From positions 1-64,000 of the forward strand of contig QHSU01000070.1 of the NCBI GenBank assembly GCA_003220535.1: a stretch of 64,000 bases of DNA, read 5' to 3'. Of this stretch, positions 16,793 through 25,414 are shown piece after piece. The DNA comes from Candidatus Rokuibacteriota bacterium. GTDB lineage: Bacteria > Methylomirabilota > Methylomirabilia > Rokubacteriales > CSP1-6. The position numbers and the translations under genes are program-made. Within the stretch, counting starts at the first letter, position 1; each line of letters begins with the position of its first letter. The notes below the pieces were generated by a model, which saw only the letters and a list, made by a program, of their open reading frames with translations, was not told the DNA's origin and ran no database searches.

Positions 16793-17930
16793 CTAAGACC
16801 GTTGGACGTAGTTCGTGCCACGAGCGCTCCTCGCACGACGGCTGAGGACCGGCAACACGGCGAGCGCGTCGTCTCTGGTCATCCCAGTGGCCTGCAGCAG
16901 GTCGACGGAAGCGGAGCGCAGCTGGGCGAGCACGACCCTGGCCGAAAACCCGCCGGCGCCGATCAGCTCGGCGCCCGGCCGACCGGGCCACACTCTGGAT
17001 GCGGCTCCTCGCCGCCGCCGGTTCCTTCCCATTGACGAGCTCCGTGGATAGCAGTTCGACGGCGTCAGCCAGATCGTCCAGCGCTTGGTACAGGGCGGCC
17101 GGCATCGCCTCACCATCCCGCAATGCGGCGACAGCACGTCGGATCAACACCCGGGTGTTGCGTAGTGCGTAGTCGACGGGCGTCACCATGGTCACATAGC
17201 GCTCCAGCTGGGGACGACGGCGCCAGCGAATCGGCGCGATCGTCGCGATTTCGCCGCCGGTCTGCAGTGCTGTCCTGAAATTGTCGACCATATGCTGCGT
17301 ATCGCGAGCCCGGCTGAGAACTTCCGCTGCCCGATCCGCGTCTCCCTCCCTGATCGCCCTGGCCACGCCATGCAGCGCGCTGGCGAGCTCGCCCAGGAGA
17401 CGACCGGCGTTCCGATGCGCGTCAGTCAGGGGATCGGCTGGGAGCAGAGCAGCTACGGCGAGCCCGAGCGCACCCCCGATCAGCGCATCGACCATCCGGC
17501 TCACGCCGCTGGTTTGGCCAGGAAAGTAGAGGGTCGCCACCAGCACGGCCGAGACCGCTGATTGGATCGTGATCACTGGTCCGCCGTCGAGCAGAATGGC
17601 AGCCGACATTGCCAGCGCCACGACCAGCGCGATCTGCCAGGCACCGCTGCCGATGGCGGAGATCAACACGTCGCCGATACCGATCCCGATGCAGACCCCG
17701 GCAACCAGCTCGATCCCCCGGCGCAGCCGTTGGCCGAGTGTGACACCGAGGCAGATCACGGCCGCGATCGGCGCGAAGAACGGCAACCGGTGGTCCACGA
17801 CGTTCACCGCGACCAACCAGGAGAGCCCAGCGGCCAGCGCCGCCTGAGCAATGGGCAACGCTGTGGCTCGCCAGCGCCTCAGCCGGGGCTTGAGCTCCTC
17901 ACATACACGATGCATGGCCGCTGCTTTCAT
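16793..17930 (-). pseudogene. FUSC/aromatic-acid-exporter family membrane protein, frameshifted near the C-terminus
   Basis: From ATG 17930 the frame encodes an FUSC-type protein of about 310 residues with six hydrophobic segments (ALPIAQAALAAGLSWLVAV, FFAPIAAVICLGVTLGQRL, LVAGVCIGIGIGDVL and others) and a soluble helical half (RDTQHMVDNFRTALQTGG, LYQALDDLADAVELLSTEL). Near 16980-16990 the frame breaks: the conserved ending AELIGAGGFSARVVLAQLRS, then VDLLQATGMTRDDALAVLP, is in a different frame, stopping at 16793. A single-base indel would restore ~380 residues. This could be a sequencing error as easily as a mutation. Family role: export of aromatic acids or other organic anions. Confidence 0.75.
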
Positions 17931-18163
17931 CGTTGTCCGCGCGCGGAATCCCGGTCGATCGCCGGCCCGCACGGCGGCTTCAGCCAGCGAGTCGCGTCGA
18001 TCACCGCTGGCGAACAGGGCGCCCGGGCCGCCAGGGCCTTGCGCGGTTTCGGGGCTTGATCGCCTATGCCTTTGTCACCTCTTACGACGACGGAGGTGTC
18101 CCAGCGGGATGCAGCGACGCGCGGCTGGCGCAACCTCGGGACGGGGATGGTCATCCTAAGGTC

Positions 18164-18328
18164 GTGAGAGGCGAACTCCGTGATGAGCCCGAAGCGCTTG
18201 GCGGCGCTGTGATCGAAGATCCGCGCTGCGGGGTTTGTAGCGAGCCGATGGAGCCTATCCCTCCGGTGGGCTGGATCTGCTGCGTCTGCCTGAGCGAGCA
18301 GGAGGAGACCGTTGCGTCTTACCACTGA
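18164..18328 (+). CDS. Possible zinc-ribbon microprotein
   Basis: A short frame of 54 codons from GTG 18164 (or ~39 from a GTG at about 18209) ending in TGA. The C-terminal half has two Cys pairs spaced like a zinc ribbon: CGVCSEPMEPIPPVGW then CCVCLSEQEE. I do not know the family. No good ribosome site is visible and the N-terminal part is not convincing, so the start is uncertain. It lies upstream of and on the same strand as the secreted-protein gene at 18438. Confidence 0.4.
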   Translation: MRGELRDEPEALGGAVIEDPRCGVCSEPMEPIPPVGWICCVCLSEQEETVASYH

Positions 18329-18437
18329 GGCGGGTTCGACGGGTCCGGTTGCAGTTGCGTGTTCTTGCGGAAATTCCAGCCGTCGACTTTTCCGGTGGTG
18401 CCTCCCGCCCTCCAAGAGGGTAGGAATCGAGGAGCAC

Positions 18438-18842
18438 ATGACCAGTGACGGAACGCTCAGGGTGGTAGCGACGAGAGTCTCCCTCGCGCTCGGACTGGTC
18501 CTCGCCCTGCTGACTCCTGCAGCGTGGGGACAGGACCGCGATCAGCCGGCGAACGGTTGGTTTCGCGTGAGCTGGGCGCCGGAGATGAATGGTGCGACTC
18601 CGACTCCTAGGATCGAGGCGCACGTCAATAACGCCTCGCCTTACCGAGTGACGAATGTGCGGCTGCAGGTCGAGGGTCTCAGTGTCGACAGCCATCCGGT
18701 GGGCCGGCGGTTCGCGTGGGCAGTCGGTGACATCGGGCCGGGCGGCGAGACGTCCGTCGTCATGGAGATTATGCCGGGAGCCGTCACCTATCGGATCACT
18801 GTCGTCTCGTTCGACCTCGTATCGATCGGCCAGGCTCCCTAG
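18438..18842 (+). CDS. Secreted beta-domain protein (paralogue family, copy 3)
   Basis: 134 residues. ATG 18438 follows GAGGAG. A signal peptide (VSLALGLVLALLTPAAWGQ) precedes a domain that parallels the 11008-11415 protein along its full length: GWFRVSWAPEMNG, NNASPYRVTNVRLQVEGL, HPVGRRFAWAVGDIGPGGE and YRITVVSFDLVSIGQ. The shared AWGQ cleavage region suggests recent duplication. A copy of the intergenic TTGCG-TTCTTGC motif lies 61-83 bases upstream (18355-18377). Function unknown. Confidence 0.75.
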   Translation: MTSDGTLRVVATRVSLALGLVLALLTPAAWGQDRDQPANGWFRVSWAPEMNGATPTPRIEAHVNNASPYRVTNVRLQVEGLSVDSHPVGRRFAWAVGDIGPGGETSVVMEIMPGAVTYRITVVSFDLVSIGQAP

Positions 18843-19171
18843 CCTGCGGGGGGAAGCGAAGCTCCAACGTCTCACCGGTCCCACCGGTGGTGACGATCCG
18901 ATTCTGCAGGTGGAGGACAGCCCCGCGTAGGTTTCAGCAGAGTCCCGTCTCGCGCGTTCGTGCGGGAATGTACACTCACCATCGTCGGAGCTCGAGGCGC
19001 TCGCCCCGAAAGAGGTCGTGGATACGCGGACAGGGAGGTAGACGTACGATGACGACCCGAACAGTGGCGGGCCTTGCGGATTCTTGCTGAAATCGCTCGC
19101 GCCACCCGCGATCTCGCCAGCCGCCAGCATCTAGAGGAACGAGCGTTGACTCGACAGGGGGGCTGCGCGTG
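18843..19171. other. Gene-free stretch upstream of the cytochrome gene
   Basis: About 330 bases with no supportable gene. It contains a copy of the intergenic motif at 19074-19095 and should hold the promoter of the cytochrome-HdeD-Dps group. A GGGGGG ribosome-site-like run is just before ATG 19172. Confidence 0.5.
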
Positions 19172-20584
19172 ATGCGTCGACATCGGAAGGCGGCTGCGCT
19201 GGCGTTGGGGCTGGTGATCGTGGGGATGGTGGCGGGTGCGCGCGCCATGCAGGGCCCCGGGGCAGGGACGGCCAATCCGGCGGTATCGAGCTACCTCTCG
19301 GTGAACGAGGAAGACTTCCGGACAGTGTTCGCGCGGATGCGTGGCGCCAAAGCGGAGGTCGGGAAGCGACAGCGGGACCTGCTCGCCTCCCGTTACGACC
19401 TGAGCGATCGTCCGGTCGCGGGCGCCACCATGAGCCGTGGCAAGGCGATTCAGGGCGGCATCCGCGTGAAGCTGCCGGCCGGGGCGACGTGGGACGCACT
19501 CGCGAGGATGACGCCGGACGAGATCCGTGAGAAGGGCGTCTTCCCGGCGGGGTTCCTGCCGCTGCCTCATCCGAATCATCCTGAGGGCGGGATGGTGTTC
19601 CCCACGTTCCACATCAACGAAGTGAAGAAGCAGACGGGCCGTGATCTCACACGCTTCGACCTCGACTTCGATCTGCCCGACGCGTTCCTGCCGGAATCCC
19701 CGGCGCCGATCTTCCTCACGACGCGTCCCGATCTCGGCGACGTCTCCCGCGGCCGTCTCGTCACCACCGACAACTACTACGAGCTCTTCAACGGGATCCT
19801 CAACCCCAAGCAGCTCGAAGGTCTACGGCTGCTCCTGACCCCGTTCCCCCAACAGCAGTTCAATCTCACCGCCGACCGGCGCAGCGAGCATCCGAGCCTC
19901 GGCGTCTCCTGCTTCGACTGCCATCAGAACGGCAGCACCAACGGTGCGACGCATCTGGTAGGGGACATCCGTCCGCAGCAATTTCGCCACCGGATCGAGA
20001 CGCCGACCCTGCGCGGTGTGAACGTCCAGCGGCTCTTCGGCTCGCAGCGGGCGCTCAAGACCGTCGAGGACTTCACCGAATTCGAGCAGCGCGCCGCCTA
20101 CTTCGACGGCGACCCCGTGATCGCCACCAAGAAGGGCGTGAACGCGCTCGAGCGGGGCAGCCAGATCCACGACATGGCGGAATTCCAGGAGATCCTCGAC
20201 TTCCCGCCGGCCCCCAAGCTCGATGTCTTCGGAAAGCTCGACCCGAAGCGCGCGACGCCCGAGGAGCTGCGCGGGCAGGTTCTCTTCTTCGGCAAGGGCC
20301 AGTGCGCGACGTGTCACGTGCCGCCCTACTACACGGACAATCTCATGCACAACCTCCGCGCGGAGCGGTTCTATCGGCCCCAGATGATCAACGGCATGAT
20401 GGCCTCCGCCGACGGACCCATCAAGACCTTCCCGCTCCGCGGCATCAAGGACACACCGCCCTATCTGCACGATGGCCGCCTGTTGACCCTTGATGACACG
20501 GTGGAATTCTTCAACCTGACCCTCGGCACGCAGCTCACGCCGGACGAGAAGCGGGATCTCGTGGCGTTTCTGCGCGCCCTGTAA
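19172..20584 (+). CDS. Secreted cytochrome c with two CXXCH heme sites (MauG/CCP-like)
   Basis: 470 residues. A signal peptide (AAALALGLVIVGMVAGARA) sends it to the periplasm. Two heme-attachment motifs are present: CFDCHQN (~residue 247) and CATCHVP (~residue 380), in the order and spacing of di-heme peroxidase-like proteins. Also visible: RGVNVQRLFGSQRALKTVED, LRGQVLFFGKGQ before the second heme, GIKDTPPYLHDGR (Met/His ligand region of this family) and DEKRDLVAFLRAL at the end. Role probably peroxide reduction or electron transfer. Part of its 3' end is duplicated at 20936 in a diverged form. Confidence 0.88.
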   Translation: MRRHRKAAALALGLVIVGMVAGARAMQGPGAGTANPAVSSYLSVNEEDFRTVFARMRGAKAEVGKRQRDLLASRYDLSDRPVAGATMSRGKAIQGGIRVKLPAGATWDALARMTPDEIREKGVFPAGFLPLPHPNHPEGGMVFPTFHINEVKKQTGRDLTRFDLDFDLPDAFLPESPAPIFLTTRPDLGDVSRGRLVTTDNYYELFNGILNPKQLEGLRLLLTPFPQQQFNLTADRRSEHPSLGVSCFDCHQNGSTNGATHLVGDIRPQQFRHRIETPTLRGVNVQRLFGSQRALKTVEDFTEFEQRAAYFDGDPVIATKKGVNALERGSQIHDMAEFQEILDFPPAPKLDVFGKLDPKRATPEELRGQVLFFGKGQCATCHVPPYYTDNLMHNLRAERFYRPQMINGMMASADGPIKTFPLRGIKDTPPYLHDGRLLTLDDTVEFFNLTLGTQLTPDEKRDLVAFLRAL

Positions 20585-20755
20585 CGACGGAGTGGTGAGG
20601 ACACCCTGACATGGACATCGACGCGCTTGCAAGGAACTGGTGGGCTCTGGCCCGTCGCGGCCTTGTCGCGATCGGCTTCGGCATCCTGACGCTACTCCTG
20701 CCTGGCGTCACGCTCGCGGTCCTGATCCTGCTCTTCGGCGGCTACGCGCCGGTCG
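20519..20755 (+). repeat. Direct repeat, copy A (cytochrome 3' end + HdeD 5' end)
   Basis: This segment holds the last ~20 codons of the cytochrome gene, the intergenic spacer with the ribosome site, and the first ~48 codons of an HdeD-like frame. The same arrangement recurs at 20936-21170 with many substitutions; by eye about four bases in five match. Shared landmarks are CGGCACGCAGCTC, CGGAGTGG and AACTGGTGGGCTCTGGCCC. Confidence 0.85.
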
Positions 20756-21000
20756 GCGCGGGGATGCTTCTCGCCGGGCTCACGGGAATGCTGGCCGGCG
20801 CGTGCTCGATGGCGCTGGGCGAGTGGGTGTCGGTGACGAGATCGCGGAAGCTGGAAGAGCGCGAGATCCGAATCGAATCGCGTGAGCTGGGCGAGGATCT
20901 CGAGGGCGAGGAGCTGAAGCTGATCGACCATCCGGATCCTCGGCACGCAGCTCGCGCGGACGAAAAATGGGATCTCGAGTCGTTTCTGCGAGCGCTGTAA
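20611..21000 (+). pseudogene. Chimeric ORF: HdeD start + VIT1/CCC1 fragment + cytochrome tail
   Basis: A 129-codon open frame made of three parts. Residues 1-48 are the first part of HdeD/DUF308 (LARNWWALARRGLVAIGFG, LAVLILLFGGYAPVG). Residues ~52-108 match the middle of a VIT1/CCC1-family iron/manganese transporter (AGLTGMLAGACSMALGEWVS, KLEEREIRIESREL, EGEELKLI). Residues ~117-129 (DEKWDLESFLRAL) correspond to the last residues of the upstream cytochrome. So a second, diverged cytochrome-HdeD junction was joined behind a piece of VIT1. It has a normal start region and could be translated as a small membrane protein. Whether it has any function is unknown. Confidence 0.75.
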
Positions 21001-21170
21001 CAACGGAGTGGCAAGGAGACCCCGACATGAACATCGACTCGCTTGCAAAGAACTGGTGGGCTCTGGCCCTTCGCGGTGTCGCCGCGATCATCTTCGGCGT
21101 CCTGGCGTTCGTCTTGCCGGGCGTGACGCTCGCCGCCCTGATCCTGCTCTTCGGCGGTTACGCGCTCGTC
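20936..21170 (+). repeat. Direct repeat, copy B (cytochrome 3' end + HdeD 5' end)
   Basis: Diverged partner of 20519-20755. It starts with the cytochrome-tail sequence (one base shorter than copy A between CAGCTC and GGACGA, so its first codons are read in another frame), has the same TAA, spacer and ribosome site, and runs into the intact hdeD gene. The divergence suggests recombination between two related loci rather than a very recent duplication. Confidence 0.85.
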
Positions 21171-21596
21171 GAGGGCGTCCTCAACCTCATCGCCGCCGTC
21201 CGAGGCCGCGGTGACGACCAGCCGTGGTGGGCACTGCTTCTCGAGGGACTCGTCAGCATCGCCGCCGGCATCGCCGCATTCGTAGTGCCGGGCCTGACGG
21301 CACTCGCGATGCTCTACATGATCGCCGCGTGGGCGATCGTGACCGGAGTCTTGGAGATCGTTGCCGCCGTCCGACTCCGCCGTCGGATCACGGGTGAGGC
21401 TTGGCTGGCGCTGAACGGCGTCCTGTCGATCGCCTTCGGCGTGCTGACGATGCTCGTACCAGGAGCCGGCGCGCTGTCGCTCGTGTGGTTGATCGGAGCG
21501 TACGGGATCATCTTCGGCGCACTCCTGCTCGGTCTGTCGTTCCGGCTCCGCCGCTGGCGCGCTGAGGCGGCGGTAGAAATCGCTCGCGCTGCGTGA
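21027..21596 (+). CDS. hdeD: HdeD/DUF308 family membrane protein
   Basis: 189 residues with six hydrophobic segments in the three-repeat layout of DUF308: NWWALALRGVAAIIFGVLAF, ALILLFGGYALVEGVLNLI, WWALLLEGLVSIAAGIAAF, YMIAAWAIVTGVLEIVAAV, LNGVLSIAFGVLTML and WLIGAYGIIFGALLLGLSF. E. coli HdeD is an acid-resistance inner-membrane protein; in other bacteria the role is unknown. ATG 21027 follows AAGGAGA; an in-frame GTG at 20967 would start inside the duplicated cytochrome tail and is rejected. Same strand as cytochrome and dps, suggesting a stress group. Confidence 0.85.
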   Translation: MNIDSLAKNWWALALRGVAAIIFGVLAFVLPGVTLAALILLFGGYALVEGVLNLIAAVRGRGDDQPWWALLLEGLVSIAAGIAAFVVPGLTALAMLYMIAAWAIVTGVLEIVAAVRLRRRITGEAWLALNGVLSIAFGVLTMLVPGAGALSLVWLIGAYGIIFGALLLGLSFRLRRWRAEAAVEIARAA

Positions 21597-21632
21597 CTCG
21601 TGGCAAAGATCATTTAGAAAGGGAGAAGGATC

Positions 21633-22226
21633 ATGACCAGGAAACACGAAGGCGCAACCCTGATCGAGCGCGCTCGGCCGGTGGCCGTTCACGAGGCTAA
21701 GGAGCTCCAGCATTACGGAACGGTGGCCAGGTTACCCATCGCGCTCGACACCGCGGTCTGCGCCGCCAGCGTAGAGAATCTCAACCAGCTCCTGGCCGAC
21801 ACCATGACCCTGCGCGACCTGTACAAGAAACACCACTGGCAGGTCAGCGGGCCGACGTTCTATCAGCTCCACCTCCTCTTCGACAAGCACTTCAACGAGC
21901 AGAGCGAGCTGGTGGATGCGATCGCCGAGCGGATCCAGTCGCTCGGCGGCGTGAGCATCGCCATGTCCCACGACGTGGCCGAGATGACGTTGATTCCGCG
22001 CCCGCCCCGTGGTCGCGACGAGGTGCCGGTGCAGATTTCGCGGCTGCTGCATGCTCACGAGGTCGTCTTGAAGGAAGCTCGAGCGATGGCGCGGCAGGCG
22101 GCGGAGGCGGGCGATGACGGCACCAACGACCTGCTGGTCAGCGAGGTGATCAGGACGAACGAGCGTCAGGTCTGGTTCGTCGGCGAGCATCTCGTGGACA
22201 CGCCGCTGACAGCGCACGAGCGGTAG
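21633..22226 (+). CDS. dps: Dps-like ferritin family protein
   Basis: 197 residues. The central four-helix part is typical of Dps: LNQLLADTMTLRDLYKKHHW, VSGPTFYQLHLLFDKHFNEQ and SELVDAIAERIQSLGG, containing the intersubunit ferroxidase ligands (His in KKHHW, Asp and Glu in FDKHFNEQSE). It should store iron and protect DNA from peroxide. It has an extended N-terminus (~45 residues) before the first helix and an extra acidic segment after SHDVAEM, longer than E. coli Dps. AGGGAGAAGGA precedes ATG 21633. Fits with the nearby FetAB, cytochrome and VIT1 remnants. Confidence 0.88.
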   Translation: MTRKHEGATLIERARPVAVHEAKELQHYGTVARLPIALDTAVCAASVENLNQLLADTMTLRDLYKKHHWQVSGPTFYQLHLLFDKHFNEQSELVDAIAERIQSLGGVSIAMSHDVAEMTLIPRPPRGRDEVPVQISRLLHAHEVVLKEARAMARQAAEAGDDGTNDLLVSEVIRTNERQVWFVGEHLVDTPLTAHER

Positions 22227-22292
22227 TCGACCGACGTAGTCAGGTCAGGAGAGGGAGGGCGCATGGGCAGCAAGGGATCTCGTGCCTAATCG

Positions 22293-24371
22293 ATGCCATC
22301 GGTGGACGGGATGCTGATTGTGGGTGATAGGACAGACGTCCCTATGGAGCCGAAGGCAGCTTTCTCGGGTTCCCCGCATCCTGATCAAGAAAGACAGGTC
22401 ATGGCGGCATGGGATCGGTTCCTGCGAGGAACCGAGATGCCGCCCAATGCCGTGCGCAGCGTGATCGAGAGCTCATGGTCACGCTGTCTTTCAGCCCGCG
22501 TCGACCCGGGGCGCTCGCGAGCTCAAGCGCCGGCTCCGGAAGAGGACCTCAGGAGACTGCAGCACCGGCATCGCGAGTTGATCGATGCCAGCGTGCCGGT
22601 CATGCAACAGGCCCGCGACTTCCTGTCGGAGTCGGGGACCATGATGATCCTTACCGATGCGACCGGGGTGATCCTCGAAACGGAGGGCGACCAGTCCGCC
22701 CTGGACGCAGCCCAGGACGTCCGCCTTGTGAGCGGGGCGAACTGGAACGAGCTCGCCTGCGGCACGAATGCCATCGGCACCGCCTTATCCGCCCGGCAGC
22801 CAGTGCAGGTCCACGCGGCGGAACACTTCTGCGCTGGAATCAAGCCGTGGACCTGCTCCGCGACTGTTGTGCAAGATCCCGCTTCCGGCGAGGTTCTGGG
22901 CGCGTTGGACGTATCCGGGCTGAGCGGCACGTTCCACCGCCAGTGGCTGGCCCTGGCCGTGGTGGCGGCAGGCCGCATCCAGGCGAACTTGGCTGCGCGG
23001 GAGATCGGACTCCAGCACCACCTGCTGGAAGCGGGCCTGCGACGTCTCTCGAAGACCGCGCCCGGCGGCTTGATCTTCTTCGACCGTAAGGGCCGTCTCG
23101 TCAAGATCGACGCGGCCGGCGATCGTTCCCTGGCGGCCATGGGCATCAAGCTCGACTCGAGAGAAGACAGGAGAGTCGACGCCTTCGACGCAGACTCCGC
23201 GACGCGAGCGGGCAGGGCGACGCTGCCGGAATGGATGCGCCCCGAGTGGGTGGAACCGGTGATCCGCGGTGGAGAACGGGTGGGGACGATCGTCGTGCTC
23301 GCAGACCCGTTCCAACGGAGAACCGGCCCGCGCGTCGTTCATTCGCGAGTCGTGACGCTGGAGACTGGTGACGAGGCGAATGGGGGCCTTGGCCAGATCA
23401 TCGGTGGCAGCGCGGCCTTGCGACTGGCCGTCGAGAAGGCGAGGCAGCTGGCAAACCTGGATGTCGCCGTGCTGTTGCAGGGTGAGACCGGGGTCGGCAA
23501 GGAGATGTTTGCCCGGGCGATCCACGAGGGCGGGCACCACAAGAGCGGCCGCTTCGTGGCGCTGAACTGCGGCGGCCTGCCGCGCGACATTCTCGCGAGC
23601 GAGCTGTTTGGCTATGTCGAGGGCGCGTTCACGGGGGCTCGGCGCTCCGGCATGATTGGCAAGATCGAGGCGGCCGCCGGGGGAACCCTGTTCCTCGACG
23701 AGATCGGGGAAATGCCGCTCGATCTCCAACCCTACTTCCTTCGCGTGCTCGACGGGGGGGAAGTATATCCCCTCGGAGACAGCAAGCCGCGAAAAGTCCG
23801 GTTCAGGCTGGTGGCCGCCACCAACAAGGACCTCCGTGCAGAAGTGACCGCGGGCCGTTTCCGCGAGGACCTGTTTTACCGTGTGTCGGTGACGGCGCTG
23901 CGCGTCCCCTCGCTGCGCGAGCGCAAGGAGGACCTCTCGACGCTCGTCGAACATTTCAGCGGTGAGGTGTCACAGCGCCACGGTGCCCCGATGAAACGGT
24001 TCGAGCCGGAGGTCCTCGACGCTTTTGAACGATACGCGTGGCCGGGAAACGTCAGGGAGCTGCGCAACGTGGTGGAAGGCATGATGACGCTGGCCACGGG
24101 CGACGCCGTGACACTCGCAGACCTTCCACCCGAGATCGCTTCCTCGATCGCCCAACCGAACCCGCAGCGCCCCGACCCGACCCATTCGGCGCCGGTCGCC
24201 GATCTGGAAGCGGTCGAGCGCGATGCAATCAGCACGGCGATCGCGAGCTGCCACGGTAACCTCACCCTGGCCGCCAGGGAACTGCGCATCTCGAAGAGCA
24301 CGCTCTACTTGAAAGTCCGGAAGCACGGGCTGGACAAGACCCTCCTCGAGGCCAGGCTGCACGGCCGATAG
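22293..24371 (+). CDS. Sigma-54-dependent activator, AcoR-like (GAF-AAA+-Fis)
   Basis: 692 residues if started at ATG 22293; starts at 22344 or 22401 are also possible because no clear ribosome site is seen. The N-terminal half has a GAF-type sensor (FLSESGTMMILTDATGVILE, NWNELACGTNAIGTALS, HFCAGIKPWTCSATVVQD). The AAA+ domain has Walker A GETGVGKE (~396), the sigma-54 contact loop GAFTGA (~445), Walker B LFLDEIGEM and the second-region LVAATNKDL. A Fis-type helix-turn-helix ends the protein (LTLAARELRISKSTLYLKVR). AcoR relatives respond to small metabolites such as acetoin or aromatics; the local target is unknown. Confidence 0.9.
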   Translation: MPSVDGMLIVGDRTDVPMEPKAAFSGSPHPDQERQVMAAWDRFLRGTEMPPNAVRSVIESSWSRCLSARVDPGRSRAQAPAPEEDLRRLQHRHRELIDASVPVMQQARDFLSESGTMMILTDATGVILETEGDQSALDAAQDVRLVSGANWNELACGTNAIGTALSARQPVQVHAAEHFCAGIKPWTCSATVVQDPASGEVLGALDVSGLSGTFHRQWLALAVVAAGRIQANLAAREIGLQHHLLEAGLRRLSKTAPGGLIFFDRKGRLVKIDAAGDRSLAAMGIKLDSREDRRVDAFDADSATRAGRATLPEWMRPEWVEPVIRGGERVGTIVVLADPFQRRTGPRVVHSRVVTLETGDEANGGLGQIIGGSAALRLAVEKARQLANLDVAVLLQGETGVGKEMFARAIHEGGHHKSGRFVALNCGGLPRDILASELFGYVEGAFTGARRSGMIGKIEAAAGGTLFLDEIGEMPLDLQPYFLRVLDGGEVYPLGDSKPRKVRFRLVAATNKDLRAEVTAGRFREDLFYRVSVTALRVPSLRERKEDLSTLVEHFSGEVSQRHGAPMKRFEPEVLDAFERYAWPGNVRELRNVVEGMMTLATGDAVTLADLPPEIASSIAQPNPQRPDPTHSAPVADLEAVERDAISTAIASCHGNLTLAARELRISKSTLYLKVRKHGLDKTLLEARLHGR

Positions 24372-24636
24372 GTCAAGCTGGGAAGTCTCTCCAGCGCTCC
24401 TGCCGGTCGACCGCATCGTCTCTCAACCCACTCGGCGTCCGAATTTCGGCCGGGCGTGCGAGTATCGCACGCGCGACCGACGTGCCCATCGACAGCCCCG
24501 AAGTGCCTTCTTGCACGGAAAAACACACACCTGGACACCGCCTCCGGTGACCTCGGCTGCGGCACGATCGTTGCTCCTCCCCATGGCAGGCCTAGCGAGT
24601 GAGAAGTTCGCGAGGTCTCGATGGGAGGGCGTGGAG

Positions 24637-25401
24637 ATGAGCGTTACAGCGGTTCTCGATCCAAGACGTAGCCTCGTAGGTCCGGGACAGCATGCGACGG
24701 CTTCGGGCATCCGGCCCAAGGGGAGCGCTCAGGCGGCTGCCCCCACGAGGGTCGATCGCGACCGTCAGCTCGTGGAGGCGCTGCGGCGCGGTGAGCCGGC
24801 CGCAACGGAGCATCTCGTCGCCACGTACGGCGACCGCGCGTACCGCCTGGCGAGCGGCATCGCGGGAAGCGCGCAGGACGCCGAGGAAGTGGTACAGGAC
24901 GCGTTCTGGACCGTGGTGAGAAAGATCGACACGTTCAGGGGTGAGTCGGCCTTCGGCTCCTGGTTCTACCGAATCGTCGCCAATGCTGCCTACCAGAAGC
25001 TCCGCCGCCGGCCAGACCGACGTGGCGAAATCTCGCTCGACGAGGTGCTACCGCTGTTCCACGAGAACGGCCAGCACGCCGCGCCGATCGCCGACTGGTC
25101 TCGGAGCGTCGATGACCCATCTCACCAGACCGAGCTGCGAGTGGCGCTGACCGCGGCGCTCGCCGAGTTGCCGCCGCACTACCGCGCCGCTTTCATCCTT
25201 CACGACGTTGAAGGTCTGTCGAATGTCGAAGTGGCCGAGTCCCTGGGCCTCGGCGTCTCCAACGTGAAGTCTCGCGTGCACCGCGCCCGGTTGTTTCTCC
25301 GGAAGCGGCTGGCATCCATGTCGATTTTGGGATGCGACGACCGCCACTCGGGGAGCGTCACAAACGGGCCGGCCCAGTCACGCACGACGCGCGAGGAGTG
25401 A
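24637..25401 (+). CDS. ECF-type RNA polymerase sigma factor
   Basis: 254 residues. Region 2 is clear (EHLVATYGDRAYRLASGIAG, DAEEVVQDAFWTVVRKIDTF, ESAFGSWFYRIVANAAYQKL) and region 4 follows (LAELPPHYRAAFILHDVEGL, VAESLGLGVSNVKSRVHRAR). The ~45-residue N-terminal extension and the C-terminal tail are not conserved. I start at ATG 24637, preceded by GGAGGGC; the open frame extends to 24511 without a ribosome site. No anti-sigma gene is adjacent, unlike most ECF loci, but an AraC gene follows after 13 bases. Confidence 0.9.
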   Translation: MSVTAVLDPRRSLVGPGQHATASGIRPKGSAQAAAPTRVDRDRQLVEALRRGEPAATEHLVATYGDRAYRLASGIAGSAQDAEEVVQDAFWTVVRKIDTFRGESAFGSWFYRIVANAAYQKLRRRPDRRGEISLDEVLPLFHENGQHAAPIADWSRSVDDPSHQTELRVALTAALAELPPHYRAAFILHDVEGLSNVEVAESLGLGVSNVKSRVHRARLFLRKRLASMSILGCDDRHSGSVTNGPAQSRTTREE

Positions 25402-25414
25402 TTCGGCGAAGCAA

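Noticed and set aside
10281..19095. Reading the repeated TTGCG...TTCTTGC motif as sigma-54 promoters
   Set aside because: The first element is TTGC rather than TGGC and the spacing between the two parts is one base short of the -24/-12 rule at every copy.
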